From: Zygnema cylindricum
Taxonomy: Eukaryota; Streptophyta; Zygnematophyceae; Zygnematales; Zygnemataceae
Length of the DNA: 29,068 nt
Direction of reading: 5' to 3'
Assembly: GCA_037447655.1 (NCBI GenBank)
Contig: JBBHKE010001214.1
Location: forward strand, 1-29,068
The translations under genes and the position numbers were made by a program. Positions 10,795-29,068 of the stretch are shown here, piece after piece (position 1 is the stretch's first letter; the number at the start of each line of letters is the position of its first letter). The notes beneath the pieces are model-generated. The model made no database searches, was not told the DNA's origin, and saw only the letters and a program-made list of their open reading frames with translations.

Positions 10795-10795
10795 T

Positions 10796-11284
10796 TGTTA
10801 GCGTCAAAATTGCAATCGGTCGTCGCGGTCTATCGCGCGACCGAATAGTTTGTCTTAACGTCAAGCTTGTGGTCTTGATTATGTTTTATTATATTTCGTA
10901 GTTTGTTTCGTAGGTCCTAGTCTCGCGTAGATTCGGTTTTGTGACGACCAGGTACAAATGTTGTTTGGTGTGAAAGGTTTGTCTTTATTCGTTTTTGAGT
11001 GTACGTATGTTTGGTACTCCTGTTCTTTGTTGTTTCGCGTGTAGACGCAATCTGATTGGTAGGCGCTTCGTGCGCACTTTATGTTTGGTTTGGATTTTAG
11101 TTTGATGTAGTGACGGTGCATTTGTAGTACTATATACAACTTAGAGGGAGTGGAGAAACATATCTATTATAGGAGAAAAAGTCTGTGGTATATATTGGCT
11201 TCCGTGGACAGCTCTTTCTCGTGTGATTTATATGAATGCTTTCGTTGTTATCTTGCACTTTGATTTGGTGTGAGATTCTTTCAA
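10796..11284 (+). repeat. 3' LTR of the copia element (right end approximate)
   Basis: The LTR starts TGTTAGCGTC right after the polypurine tract. A TATA-like sequence (ACTATATACAAC) lies near 11128. The right end is chosen at TTCTTTCA (11277-11284) because an LTR should end in CA, but without a 5' LTR to compare, the true end could lie up to about 50 bp away. From here to 11784 I see no recognisable feature. Confidence 0.5.
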
Positions 11285-11784
11285 AAAGAATGTTTGTTTC
11301 ATTCATGAACTTTGGTAAAGGGGAGAAACGAGTGACCTTCGTAATAGTCTTTTGTACGGATGATTGTGCTCAGTACTTAGAATTGTTCTCACGGATTCAT
11401 TTACGGCAAGGGATGGTGTCGATCTTCCCTCCCTATGGAAGTTCAATATATATACTGTCCAAATATCGGAGGTCTCGAATCGGCACAAAATTGACCATTC
11501 GATTTTCCATTGACTGTAGTGTTGTTTCGTGCTCATGAAATTGGTCCACGTAATTAATTTTTACATCGGTGAAAGTACAAATATCGAAGGGCTAAATGAC
11601 AGCAATAACAAATTTCAACCGTTAGATCACACTCAAAAGTGAATGTGATTGGTCAGACATCGACATGTGGAAGTGTCGAGAACCAAAAGAAAGAAAAACA
11701 AAACTTCAGTGCAAACCCCGGCTTCCGATACCGCGATCCGTACCGAACCACTGAATATCGGTTGCAATTCCATGCTATAAGTAG

Positions 11785-12531
11785 CAGAGGTCGCAAAAGT
11801 CAAAAAATTTCATACCCGAAACCGACCGTTTTGTTTTTTTCAAAATCTGAGTAACCGACGCCCGACCGAGTTTTGTCACGCTCCAAAATTGTTAACCGTT
11901 AACCGACCGTCGTTTACGGAAAATAAAATAACCGAATCTTGATTTTTCGCGACTAACCGTGCCCGCCCGTAACCGAAAAAGTACAAAATTAATCAATGTA
12001 CGACGGAATAAGCCAATAATTACAATTTGTCGTGTTCCCTAAGATTTGGGAAATGAATAGTGTACTACTGTGTTAGATTTGCGACGCTTTGTCGCGTTGC
12101 CTAAGATTTGCGAAATGAATATTGTACTACCGTGTCAGATTTGCGACGCTTTGTCGCGTTCCCTAAGATTTTCGAAATGAATAGTGTACTACCGTGTCAG
12201 ATTAGCGACGCTTTGTTGCGTTGCCTTTGATTTGCGAAATAAAATAGCTTTCTCAGTACCGTGTCAGATTTGCGACGCTAATCATGATGCCACGTACTTC
12301 CACGATACCAAAAGTACAAAGAACAATAATGTTGGAAAAAAAAAGTACAAAATTTTCATTTTTTTAGGTTTTTTGTTTGACCGACCGTAACTGACCGTTT
12401 TTTTTTCTTGGTGAGTCAACCGACCGTAACCGCCCGACCCCCAAAATTTGGCAACCGAATCCGTTCTGGATCCGGCGCGGGCGGTCGGTTAACGGTCGGT
12501 CACGGTTTCGGTTGACCGTTTGCGACCTCTG
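11785..12531. mobile_element. hAT-type non-autonomous element, copy 2 (both ends present)
   Basis: The element runs from CAGAGGTCGCAAA to the exact inverted complement TTTGCGACCTCTG, 747 bp. Both subterminal regions are packed with AACCGACCG-type repeats, as hAT transposase binding regions often are. No clear 8-bp duplication is seen (flanks ATAAGTAG and GCGTAGGG), so the insertion is old or rearranged. The interior holds a 62-bp minisatellite and no coding sequence I recognise. Confidence 0.68.
12020..12280 (+). repeat. 62-bp minisatellite inside hAT-type copy 2
   Basis: GCGACGCTTTGTCGCGTT recurs at 12081, 12143 and 12205 (spacing 62 and 62), with partial units before (near 12030) and after (GCGACGCTA at 12272). 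Each unit also carries CCTAAGATTTGCGAAATGAA and GTGTACTACCGTGTCAGATT. Units differ by a few point changes. Confidence 0.85.
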
Positions 12532-12678
12532 GCGTAGGGTTGCTTAGCGCATCGAAATTTATCAAGTATGCCGATATACAATATGAAGCGGATATCCGAA
12601 GGCTCCCGAGTATTTCTTAATTCGAAGGTTTGCGCCCCGACAAGGGATTCATATCGTATCCTTTATAATAACGATAAC

Positions 12679-13075
12679 CCGACGCCCGACCGGGTTATGT
12701 CACGCTCCAAAATTGTTAACCGTTAACCGAAACGCGTTTACGAAAATAAAAGTTTAACCGAAACTCGATTTCTCGCGACTACCCGTACCCGCCTGTACCC
12801 GAATAAGTAGAAAATTAGTGGTACATCTCCCGTATACCTTCCACGATAACAAGAGTACAAAGTACAATAATGTTGGATTGTACGGACAGTACAAAATTTT
12901 CATTTTTTTTCGTTTTTTGCTTACCAGGCCGTAACCGATTTTATTTTTTTTTCTGTGAATCAACCGCCCGAATCCGCCCGGCCCCCCAAATTTGGCAACC
13001 GAGTCCGTTCTGGATCCGACGCAGGCTGTCAGTTAACGGTCGGTCACGGTTTCAGTTAATCGTTTGCGACCTCTG
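12679..13075. mobile_element. hAT-type element, copy 3 (left end missing)
   Basis: The copy enters the family's sequence at CCCGACGCCCGACC, about 50 bp inside the left end, and ends in the intact terminus TTTGCGACCTCTG. Its interior matches copy 4 (25127-26325) closely but lacks the Harbinger-type insertion, retaining a single TTA at 12921-12923. It lies only about 150 bp from copy 2, in the same orientation. Confidence 0.7.
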
Positions 13076-13142
13076 TTTCAAGGTACAGTACACTGTACTG
13101 TAGTGGCCTAACAAACTCTTTATGTAAAACTGTCCCCGAAAA

Positions 13143-13180
13143 TCACTGCAAATCGTTATTATTGTTAAAAAAATATTAGC
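13143..13180 (+). repeat. Fragment resembling the foldback MITE end
   Basis: CACTGCAAATCGTTATTATT followed by GTTAA resembles the end of MITE copy 2 read inward (CACTGCGAATCGCTATTAGT). No matching partner end is obvious nearby, although a CTAACAAACT inverted pair at about 13112 and 13240 brackets the region. Confidence 0.35.
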
Positions 13181-13259
13181 GTCCTACACTACACACTAGC
13201 ACTCAACACGATCTTCGCGGGTGTGGACGTTACAGTACTGTAGTTTGTTAGAACTGTGG

Positions 13260-13487
13260 GGCGTCATGTGTTGTAGGTTTTCCCTCTGTGTATAGTCATC
13301 TTTGGTAGATTTGCTTAGTTTTGGCAGTTATTCTAGTCAGATTTGGCTTCTTCACCTGTTTTCTTTGCCTTAGTCTCCTGTGGCTTTTGTAGTGTTCAAG
13401 CGTTCTTTTTTCTTTTTTGTAACCCTGTTGTACCTCGATGGTTTTTTCCATCACACTTTTTGAAATAAAGGTTTTTTTTTTTTTTTA
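13260..13487 (+). mobile_element. Probable 3' tail of a non-LTR retrotransposon (5'-truncated)
   Basis: A T-rich, gene-free stretch ends with TTGTAACCCTGTTGTACC, a short hairpin GATGGTTTTTTCCATC, and AATAAAGG followed by about 15 T. A stem-loop close to the 3' end, then an AATAAA signal and a simple tail, is typical of 5'-truncated LINE insertions in plant genomes. No reverse transcriptase is present, and the left boundary is a guess. A transcript 3' end of an unrelated gene is an alternative. Confidence 0.4.
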
Positions 13488-13489
13488 AT

Positions 13490-14024
13490 GACGATATAAT
13501 GTTGTCGTGTTGCATCAACTGGGTCATTTGTACGAGAAATCATTAACAAGTGTCATCTTTTGTTTCCTGTAACACTCATTTACATCGTAATTCGAGTACT
13601 TCGAAAGAGGCCAACAGAAATCAAACAAAGGCTGCCTCGAATTTTAAAGGGAGACTACTATTAGTCTATATTTGTTTGTGCTGTAGTTTCTTGTCATTGA
13701 AATCCATACATGAAAAAATGTATACGAGTAACAATTTAATGCTTAGAAAACACACACCAGTCATTGCAGAATGTTGCGATTTTACAAACATCTGAAAGAT
13801 TTATTTTTTTGGTTTGCTGAATAAACATAGAAACATGTAAAGCAAAGTCAAAGAACCAAAAACTGAATATGCCAAAAGATTCGAAACAACAAAAACAAAC
13901 GTACAAATAAACAGAATAATAATAAAACCAAAGTGATCATTTACAATATTGTTAGAGCTATAATCGTGTATATCTCTTCTAGCTATCATCCGAAGCTCAC
14001 ACTTCTTCCCTTTCCCACTCGCAC
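13490..14024. other. AT-rich spacer, no gene seen
   Basis: Short frames on both strands have no domain, splice structure or consistent composition. This is the region just downstream of the transporter gene, which reads on the minus strand. Confidence 0.5.
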
Positions 14025-14030
14025 TTTATT
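14025..14030 (-). terminator. Candidate poly(A) signal of the transporter gene
   Basis: AATAAA on the minus strand, about 155 bases past the stop codon of the transporter. Spacing is reasonable for a 3' UTR; the motif is common in AT-rich DNA, so this is only a candidate. Confidence 0.3.
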
Positions 14031-14183
14031 TTACTTTCTACAAATCTCTCATATAATACACCATTTTTCAATAAACCCTCAAACTTCCCGTCAAATAAAT
14101 TGCCTAAGGACTACTAAATCACCATCCCAGGAACACCCTTTGTTTACATAAAAGTATACATTGTTTATAATAAGTATGGGCAC

Positions 14184-24423
<10,240 letters not shown>

Positions 24424-24824
24424 GGTGGAGGAGGAGAGGGAGGGAGAGGGAGAGGGGGAAGGGGAGGAAAAGAGGGAGAGGGAAGGGAAGGGAAGGGGAA
24501 AAGGGAAGGGAATGAGAGAAGATGGGGAAAGGGCGGGAAACTGAGAGGGAGTGGAAGATTTTACGGCGTCTGTGGTTTGGCATGACGGGGGAGAGTACTG
24601 TACTGTACGGCGTCCGTACTATGGTTTGAAAGTTTGAATGTTTTGGTGGCGGCAGGGGATTGGGCGCAAATGCCGGAGGTTGTTTTGCTTCGGTGGCGAC
24701 TGGCGGTTCGGAAGAGGCGAGGAAGGTCTGTACGAAGACGTACGGTGTTGTGTATTCGTTCGCAGTCGTAAGTCATTACGAATATCCGTGCGAACGATTT
24801 AATCACACGTGACGATCCCGACGC
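24424..24824. other. Upstream region of the transporter gene
   Basis: GA-rich DNA to about 24540 (CT-rich 5' UTR or promoter on the coding strand), then mixed sequence with a GTACTGTACTGTACGG palindromic patch near 24595. No TATA box is evident. The proximal region is only about 400 bases long before the MITE at 24827. Confidence 0.4.
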
Positions 24825-24826
24825 TA

Positions 24827-25044
24827 CACCGTGTATCGCTATTAGTGTTAATACAGTTTTTGCCACTTATAACATCTTTTCTCCGTACGCTCCTGTCCGA
24901 TTTTCAATTTGAGACCGCCAATCGGAAGCTGAGAATCTTAACTTTCAATCGCCACCGTCAGATCCACAATCCGACAAGTGTGTACGGAGAAAAGACGTAT
25001 CAAGTGGCAAAAAAAAACATTAACACTAATAGCGATTCGCAGTG
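24827..25044. mobile_element. Foldback MITE, copy 2 (opposite orientation to copy 1)
   Basis: Starts CACCGTGTATCGCTATTAGT and ends in the diverged inverted complement (TAGCGATTCGCAGTG), with TA at 24825-24826 and 25045-25046. Its reverse complement aligns along its whole length with the element at 4158-4376, including the centre (GATCTGACGGT, CGATTGAAAG, CCGATTGGCGGTCTC). Non-coding. It lies about 400 bases upstream of the transporter start codon. Confidence 0.72.
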
Positions 25045-25118
25045 TAATACTTGTTTAGCATTAATAGCGTTGTATCGAACTGATTTCCCTCGATTTTACG
25101 CGTTTCTTTTCCAGTGCA

Positions 25119-25126
25119 ACAACTGA
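25119..25126. repeat. 8-bp target duplication of hAT-type copy 4, left
   Basis: ACAACTGA, matching ACAACTGT at 26326-26333 in 7 of 8 positions. An 8-bp duplication is diagnostic for hAT insertions. Confidence 0.65.
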
Positions 25127-25278
25127 CAGAGGTCGCAAACGGTTAACCGAAACCGTAACCGACCGTTAACCGACCGCCCGCGTCGGACCCGGAACGGATT
25201 CGGTTGCCAAATTTGGAGGGTCGGGCGGATTCGGGCGGGTGATTCACGAAAAAAAAAAAATCGGTTATGGTCGGGTAA

Positions 25279-26012
25279 GGGTGGCGTTCTATCGGGATTT
25301 TCTGTAATTGTACGGCCAACATTACAGGATGCTACATTTTGAACGATGTTCTTTCGCGCAGGGTCTGTAATCCACGTGCTCAGAAATGAGTGGTACCATG
25401 TAAGATAAGATGGTATATTGAAAATCGTCAAATATTTTTTACACCGACCAACTTCTAACTCGAAATCTTCATTTGCATACCATGTAGGTGCGGACCAGGG
25501 CATCGTACCACACAAATCTTTGCAAACGCTTGTCAGATGCCAACTCATTTTTTTAGAATTTTTGCTTTTTGGCGTGACGAATGAGCCCTTCCACAAATAG
25601 TGTGACGAATGGCCGGTAACAAAAATAGCGCGACGAAAGTTCGTTACGAGATTACTTTTGTGATTTCGGTTTGATTTTTGAATGTATATATCATGTGCAA
25701 ATTTTTTCGATTTCCGTTGGTTGCCGTCCTGACACGTATGCTCATTATCCAGCGTGCCGCGGCTCAAATTTTTCTGTAAATGGTGATGTACCTCCTCCTC
25801 GAGGTACATCACCATTTACAGAAACTTTCGACGCGAATGCTTCGCGAAAAAACATCCAACGGTCGTTGTTACCTCCCAGACCTTTGGAGAATATTGGCAA
25901 GATTCTCTGTAATGTTGTTCACTTATAAAAACAAAATAGGAAGTACGGCATAGTACGGAGAGGTCCAGATTTCTGTAAACAACCTCACTTTTCGTCTGAT
26001 GGAACGCCACCC
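25279..26012. mobile_element. Harbinger-type element B, nested in hAT-type copy 4
   Basis: Ends are GGGTGGCGTTCTATC and its inverted counterpart (GATGGAACGCCACCC), flanked by TAA at 25276-25278 and 26013-26015. The right 90 bases match element A (AGTACGGC.TAGTACGGA, CCTCACTTTTCGTCTGATGG). The family's TIR is shared in pattern but several positions differ from element A. The minus strand has an open protein-like frame over the left half (about 25300-25815; motifs WSAPTWYANEDFELEVG and TWYHSFLSTWITD) that I cannot assign. Confidence 0.72.
25771..25824. repeat. Perfect 24-bp inverted repeat with 6-base loop
   Basis: TTTCTGTAAATGGTGATGTA plus CCTC is followed by the loop CTCCTC and then the exact reverse complement at 25801-25824. 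It lies inside element B. A perfect stem in such a decayed neighbourhood suggests recent origin. Confidence 0.9.
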
Positions 26013-26333
26013 TAAGCAAAAAACGAAAAAAATTAAAGGTTTTGTATCTGTCAATACTATCCAACATTATTGTACTTTGTACTCTTGGTATCGTGGAAGG
26101 TATAAGGGAGATGTACCACTAATTTTGTACTTATTCGGGTACGTGCGGGTACGGGTAGTAGGGAGAAATCGAGTTCCGGTTAACTTTTTTTTTCGTAAAC
26201 GCGTTTCGGGTAACGGTTAACAGTTTTGGAGCGTGACATAACCCAGTCGGGCGTCGGGTACTCAGATTTTGAAAAAAAAAACGGTCGGTTTCGGTTATCT
26301 AAAATTTTGACTTTTGCGACCTCTGACAACTGT

Positions 26334-28203
26334 CACGATCGATAAGCTACGATCTTTCCGATATTTTCAAGCTATGATATTCGATATGAGGGTTTTTTTT
26401 TTTCAACCAGGAAAAAGCCTTCTGCATTCCCCGTCATCTACATGTCCCGACATATAGAGTAAAATATTATTTTTCACTCTCACATGGCCGCAGTTCTTAT
26501 TTTAAAGTTTGTTGAAATTGTTCTTTCATTTTTGAATGGCTTAGAAAATAACTGAAAAAGTGCCGTACAGGCGAAGATAGAGAGCCTCCTTGATATGGAG
26601 AATCGAGAACCGCCGATTCGGATCGATACGCATCACGACGGAGTAGGGTTATTCCTTGTTTTACATTAATACAAAACGCAAGTGACGTCACGTAGCTTCT
26701 GGATGTTGATATACTGTTAATATAGACAAACCGTACTTAGGGCAAATTTAGAGTATGTCTCAATGACATTATTCAAGTAATAAAATTTCATAATCTCATT
26801 GCATTATTTCATAATCTAATTGCATTACAATAGTCATGAATAGCAGAGCAATACACAATATACTCATCATACTCATGTATACTCATCATTAAATTGACAA
26901 TGTTCCATTTAAATTGTGTCATGGAAGTAACTCACCTATTGAATGATATCCACCAAAAATATTGGAGTCTCCTGGACAAGATTCATTCTATTGTACATAT
27001 TTGTAGTGGACGTCAAAATTAAAGATGTGGTTTGTTAACTTCTATACTTACTCTCAAGCAAATCTTAAAACTATTACAATTCCACCTACTGTTTATCTTC
27101 TAGTACAACCGTACCGAATTGTATCATACACAAAATAGAATGTATGTGCAGGGCGTGTTAAATGTTACGCACAAAACCCATATAGAATGGCTTATCAGAA
27201 AAGCTAGATTGAAATTTAGAAGAGAATCGCACATTTTGAGTAGGCAAAATAAATTAAGTGTGCAACGGAAAACTCTTGGGAATGATTAAAACTCGTCGAT
27301 TTAACGAATCCAACGGACTAGGATCCACATATCTTAAGTAGAATGTTAAAACTGGATGGGTCTGATTTTTGATACAAGTGGAAACACAAACTCATACGTT
27401 ATGACCTTAAAATATCGCCTTTTTGTTGATAGTTTGAGTTGAGTCAATATTGTCATATGCCAAAATGTTGAAACTGACTTCATTCCTCTGACAACCTACA
27501 GTGTGCTCAGATTTCATATTACACAATAGTCCGAAACACATTTGCAGTTTTGTCACTACGTATAGTAAACCTGCACATAAAAACTTCAGTTTTTCAACTG
27601 AAATCATTTTAACATGCAACTCTATTTAAAAAAATATATATATATATATATTTTTTAAACAACTCCACTTGTGCGTTGAAGAGTAAGATCGTAAACGCGT
27701 TACCAAAACTGTAAAAAAACGCCACCAAAATTTAAAAACGCGTTACCAAAATCTAAATCGCGTCACGAGTCTCCTCCAACACCACTCTCAGGACGTGCTA
27801 ACTGTTCAAGGCTCAAAAAACGGTTTTATGATTATAGATCAGACTCCAATAGTTCAAATTATAGCTTGAACACGATTCTAGATTAGGCTATTTGACGCTA
27901 GAAAACGATTGGAAACACTACATGTTGTAACCCTGTACAGTATACAACTAAACTGGCATTTCACTATTTAGTGCATGTAGACATACTGTACCGGATAACA
28001 TAATATAGCATTCCCAACCGTTTAGGCAAATTAAACCGGTGTTTAAACATCGGTTTTGATGGTTTAAACGATTTTTTTTGAATGCATCAATGCTGCCAAA
28101 AAATAAGAGAAAATGGCATAAAAGTAACAAAAGGAAAAAGACGAAAAATAAAAAACAATAGAGATAAAGTCGATGGAGATGAAGTTGTACTTTTCGTATT
28201 CAT
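26334..28203. other. Intergenic region, no gene seen
   Basis: AT-rich DNA with short unrelated frames on both strands. An (AT)n palindrome lies near 27632-27655 and GTTTAAAC motifs lie near 28040-28070. Two short direct repeats occur at 26795-26825 (TTTCATAATCT.ATTGCATTA). Confidence 0.55.
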
Positions 28204-28329
28204 ATGGCGAATGAAATGATTACATTTCCATTCCACTTCCAAACTCCTATTTCCCATTTCAAATCGTCACGTCCCAAAACCAATGAGACTAAAAAATTCT
28301 ACCAAAACAAAACAACTCCCAATCTTGAG

Positions 28330-28440
28330 AGAAGCTCCCTCTCCCTCTCCCTCTCCCTCTTCCACCCCTCTAACTCTCTGTTTCTCTCACCCTCTCCCTC
28401 CCTCTCTCTCTCTCCCTCTCCTGTCCCTCCCTCTCTTGCC
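28330..28440 (+). repeat. CT-rich microsatellite
   Basis: CTCCCT and CT units. Frames across it (Ser/Leu runs) are not genes. Confidence 0.8.
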
Positions 28441-28560
28441 CTTCCCGGTCAACTATTAAAAGTTGTAATGTTCAACGGCAAAAAGGAGCTCAACAATAAA
28501 ATTCAAAAACTAGAAAACTCAAAAAAAAAAAAAAAGAGAGAGAGAGGAGAAGTTTTCAAA

Positions 28561-28995
28561 TCAGTGTGGTGCTGACGGAACAGAAACGGAAACGGACCCT
28601 TCTACGTGTTGGCCACCGGTTCCAGTTACAGGTGAAACAGTACTGCCCATTCCCATTCCAGTTCCTTTACTACTACCTGGAGGTCCTCCTCCTCCCCCTC
28701 CTCCTCTTCTATTCACTCCTGACGCTTTAGGAATATATTCCTGTCTCACTTTCCCTCCCATCACCCCTCCTCTCTCTCCTCCAATAACTTGTCCCTGCCG
28801 TAAAGGAGGTCCTCCTCCTCCTTGTCCTCCTCCTCCTCCTCCTCTCACTCTCTGATTTCCTCCCCATCCTCCTCCTCCCCCTGGTCCTCTCATTTGGCCC
28901 CCAGGAGGTCCCATTTGCTTACAATGCTCACCCTGTTGTTGTCCTCCCATACTTCCCCCCATCCCTCCCCTTCCCCCCCCCCCCCCCCCCCCCCC

Positions 28996-29068
<73 letters not shown>
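28561..29068 (-). CDS. Glycine-rich protein, C-terminal part; 5' end runs off the window
   Basis: A minus-strand frame ends at TGA (28561-28563). From the Met at 28962 it encodes 133 residues: MGGSMGGQQQGEHCKQMG, a long Gly-rich region with RVRGGGGGGQGGGG and RRGGGGGGGPP blocks, a short charged island VRQEYIPKASGVN, and a Ser/Thr/Val tail ending SVPSAPH. The frame has no stop upstream and continues through the poly-C block as polyglycine to the window edge, so the Met may be internal. RGG-like spacing is common in RNA-binding proteins, but no RNA-binding domain is visible here, so function is unknown. A GGN-biased repeat mimicking a gene is an alternative; the non-repetitive tail argues mildly for coding. 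Confidence 0.45.
28973..29068. repeat. Poly-C block at the window end
   Basis: About 95 bases, almost all C, with a single T near 28995. Homopolymers of this length are hard to sequence, so the length and the contig end may be artefactual. Confidence 0.85.

Larger units (their letters stand above)
7512..11284 (+). mobile_element. Decayed, 5'-truncated Ty1/copia LTR retrotransposon
   Basis: Protein similarity follows the copia order (pre-integrase/integrase, reverse transcriptase, RNase H, then a 3' LTR). The gag region, the protease active site and the 5' LTR are absent: homology starts in SHHVCTDASLFDEM, just downstream of where the protease Asp motif would sit. About ten in-frame stops and at least four frame changes (near 7860-7930, 9141-9327, 9960 and 10410) show that it is long dead. 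The 5' breakpoint is near 7505. Sequence at 7250-7505 contains three GCTAGAATAG repeats but nothing recognisable as gag or LTR. Confidence 0.85.
25127..26325. mobile_element. hAT-type element, copy 4, with nested Harbinger-type insertion
   Basis: Ends are CAGAGGTCGCAAA and TTTGCGACCTCTG with near-perfect 8-bp duplications outside. Its orientation is opposite to copies 1-3. Removing the inner element (25279-26012) leaves about 460 bp that align with copy 3. Both subterminal regions are rich in CGGTCGGT-type repeats. There is no transposase, so it depends on a helper elsewhere. The overall structure fits a non-autonomous hAT family. Confidence 0.75.

Noticed and set aside
12020-12280. Possible CRISPR array
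   Set aside because: Unit and spacing are a contiguous 62-bp tandem repeat without unique spacers, in a eukaryotic transposon context.
25096-25815. A 239-codon minus-strand frame as a single gene
   Set aside because: It crosses the boundary between Harbinger-type element B and the surrounding hAT-type element, so it cannot be one ancestral gene; only the part inside element B is noted as protein-like.

Overview
The window looks like nuclear DNA of a eukaryote, most plausibly a plant-lineage organism (land plant, charophyte or other green alga). The reasons are a split gene with canonical GT-AG introns, a cationic amino acid transporter whose motifs resemble the plant CAT subfamily, a decayed Ty1/copia element, several DNA-transposon families, degenerate TTTAGGG-like DNA, and very heavy microsatellite load. 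The species cannot be named from the sequence alone.

Layout. Positions 1-4140 are AT-rich low-complexity DNA with homopolymers, microsatellites and telomere-like degenerate repeats; no gene is visible. Positions 4158-6620 hold a cluster of small DNA transposons: a foldback MITE with TA flanks, a fragment of a hAT-type element, a complete Harbinger-type element (perfect 20-bp inverted ends, TAA target duplication) and arrays built from MITE-end-like sequence. Positions 7512 to about 11284 hold a 5'-truncated, stop-riddled copia element: remnant of the protease/integrase boundary, integrase, reverse transcriptase, RNase H and one 3' LTR. Positions 11785-13075 carry two more hAT-type copies, one with a 62-bp minisatellite inside. 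A probable non-LTR retrotransposon tail follows at about 13260-13487.

The only convincing host gene with a known function lies on the minus strand at 14184-24423. Eight exons are supported, with seven boundaries placed to the base and in consistent phase. They encode an APC-superfamily cationic amino acid transporter. One membrane segment and the following cytosolic loop fall in a gap between two supported exons; two candidate exons are proposed. Most introns are filled with purine/pyrimidine repeats, including about 40 copies of a 7-mer with G-quadruplex potential on the coding strand and complementary arrays on both sides of exon 5.

Upstream of that gene (24827-26325) are a second foldback MITE and a fourth hAT-type copy into which a second Harbinger-type element has jumped. 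The truncated hAT copy at 12679-13075 preserves the empty insertion site. Positions 26334-28200 show no gene. At the right edge a glycine-rich reading frame on the minus strand runs into a poly-C block that ends the window.

Main points for a second look: the three DNA-transposon families with no recognisable transposase, the empty-site proof of one insertion, the complementary repeats flanking transporter exons, and a perfect 24-bp hairpin inside the second Harbinger-type copy.
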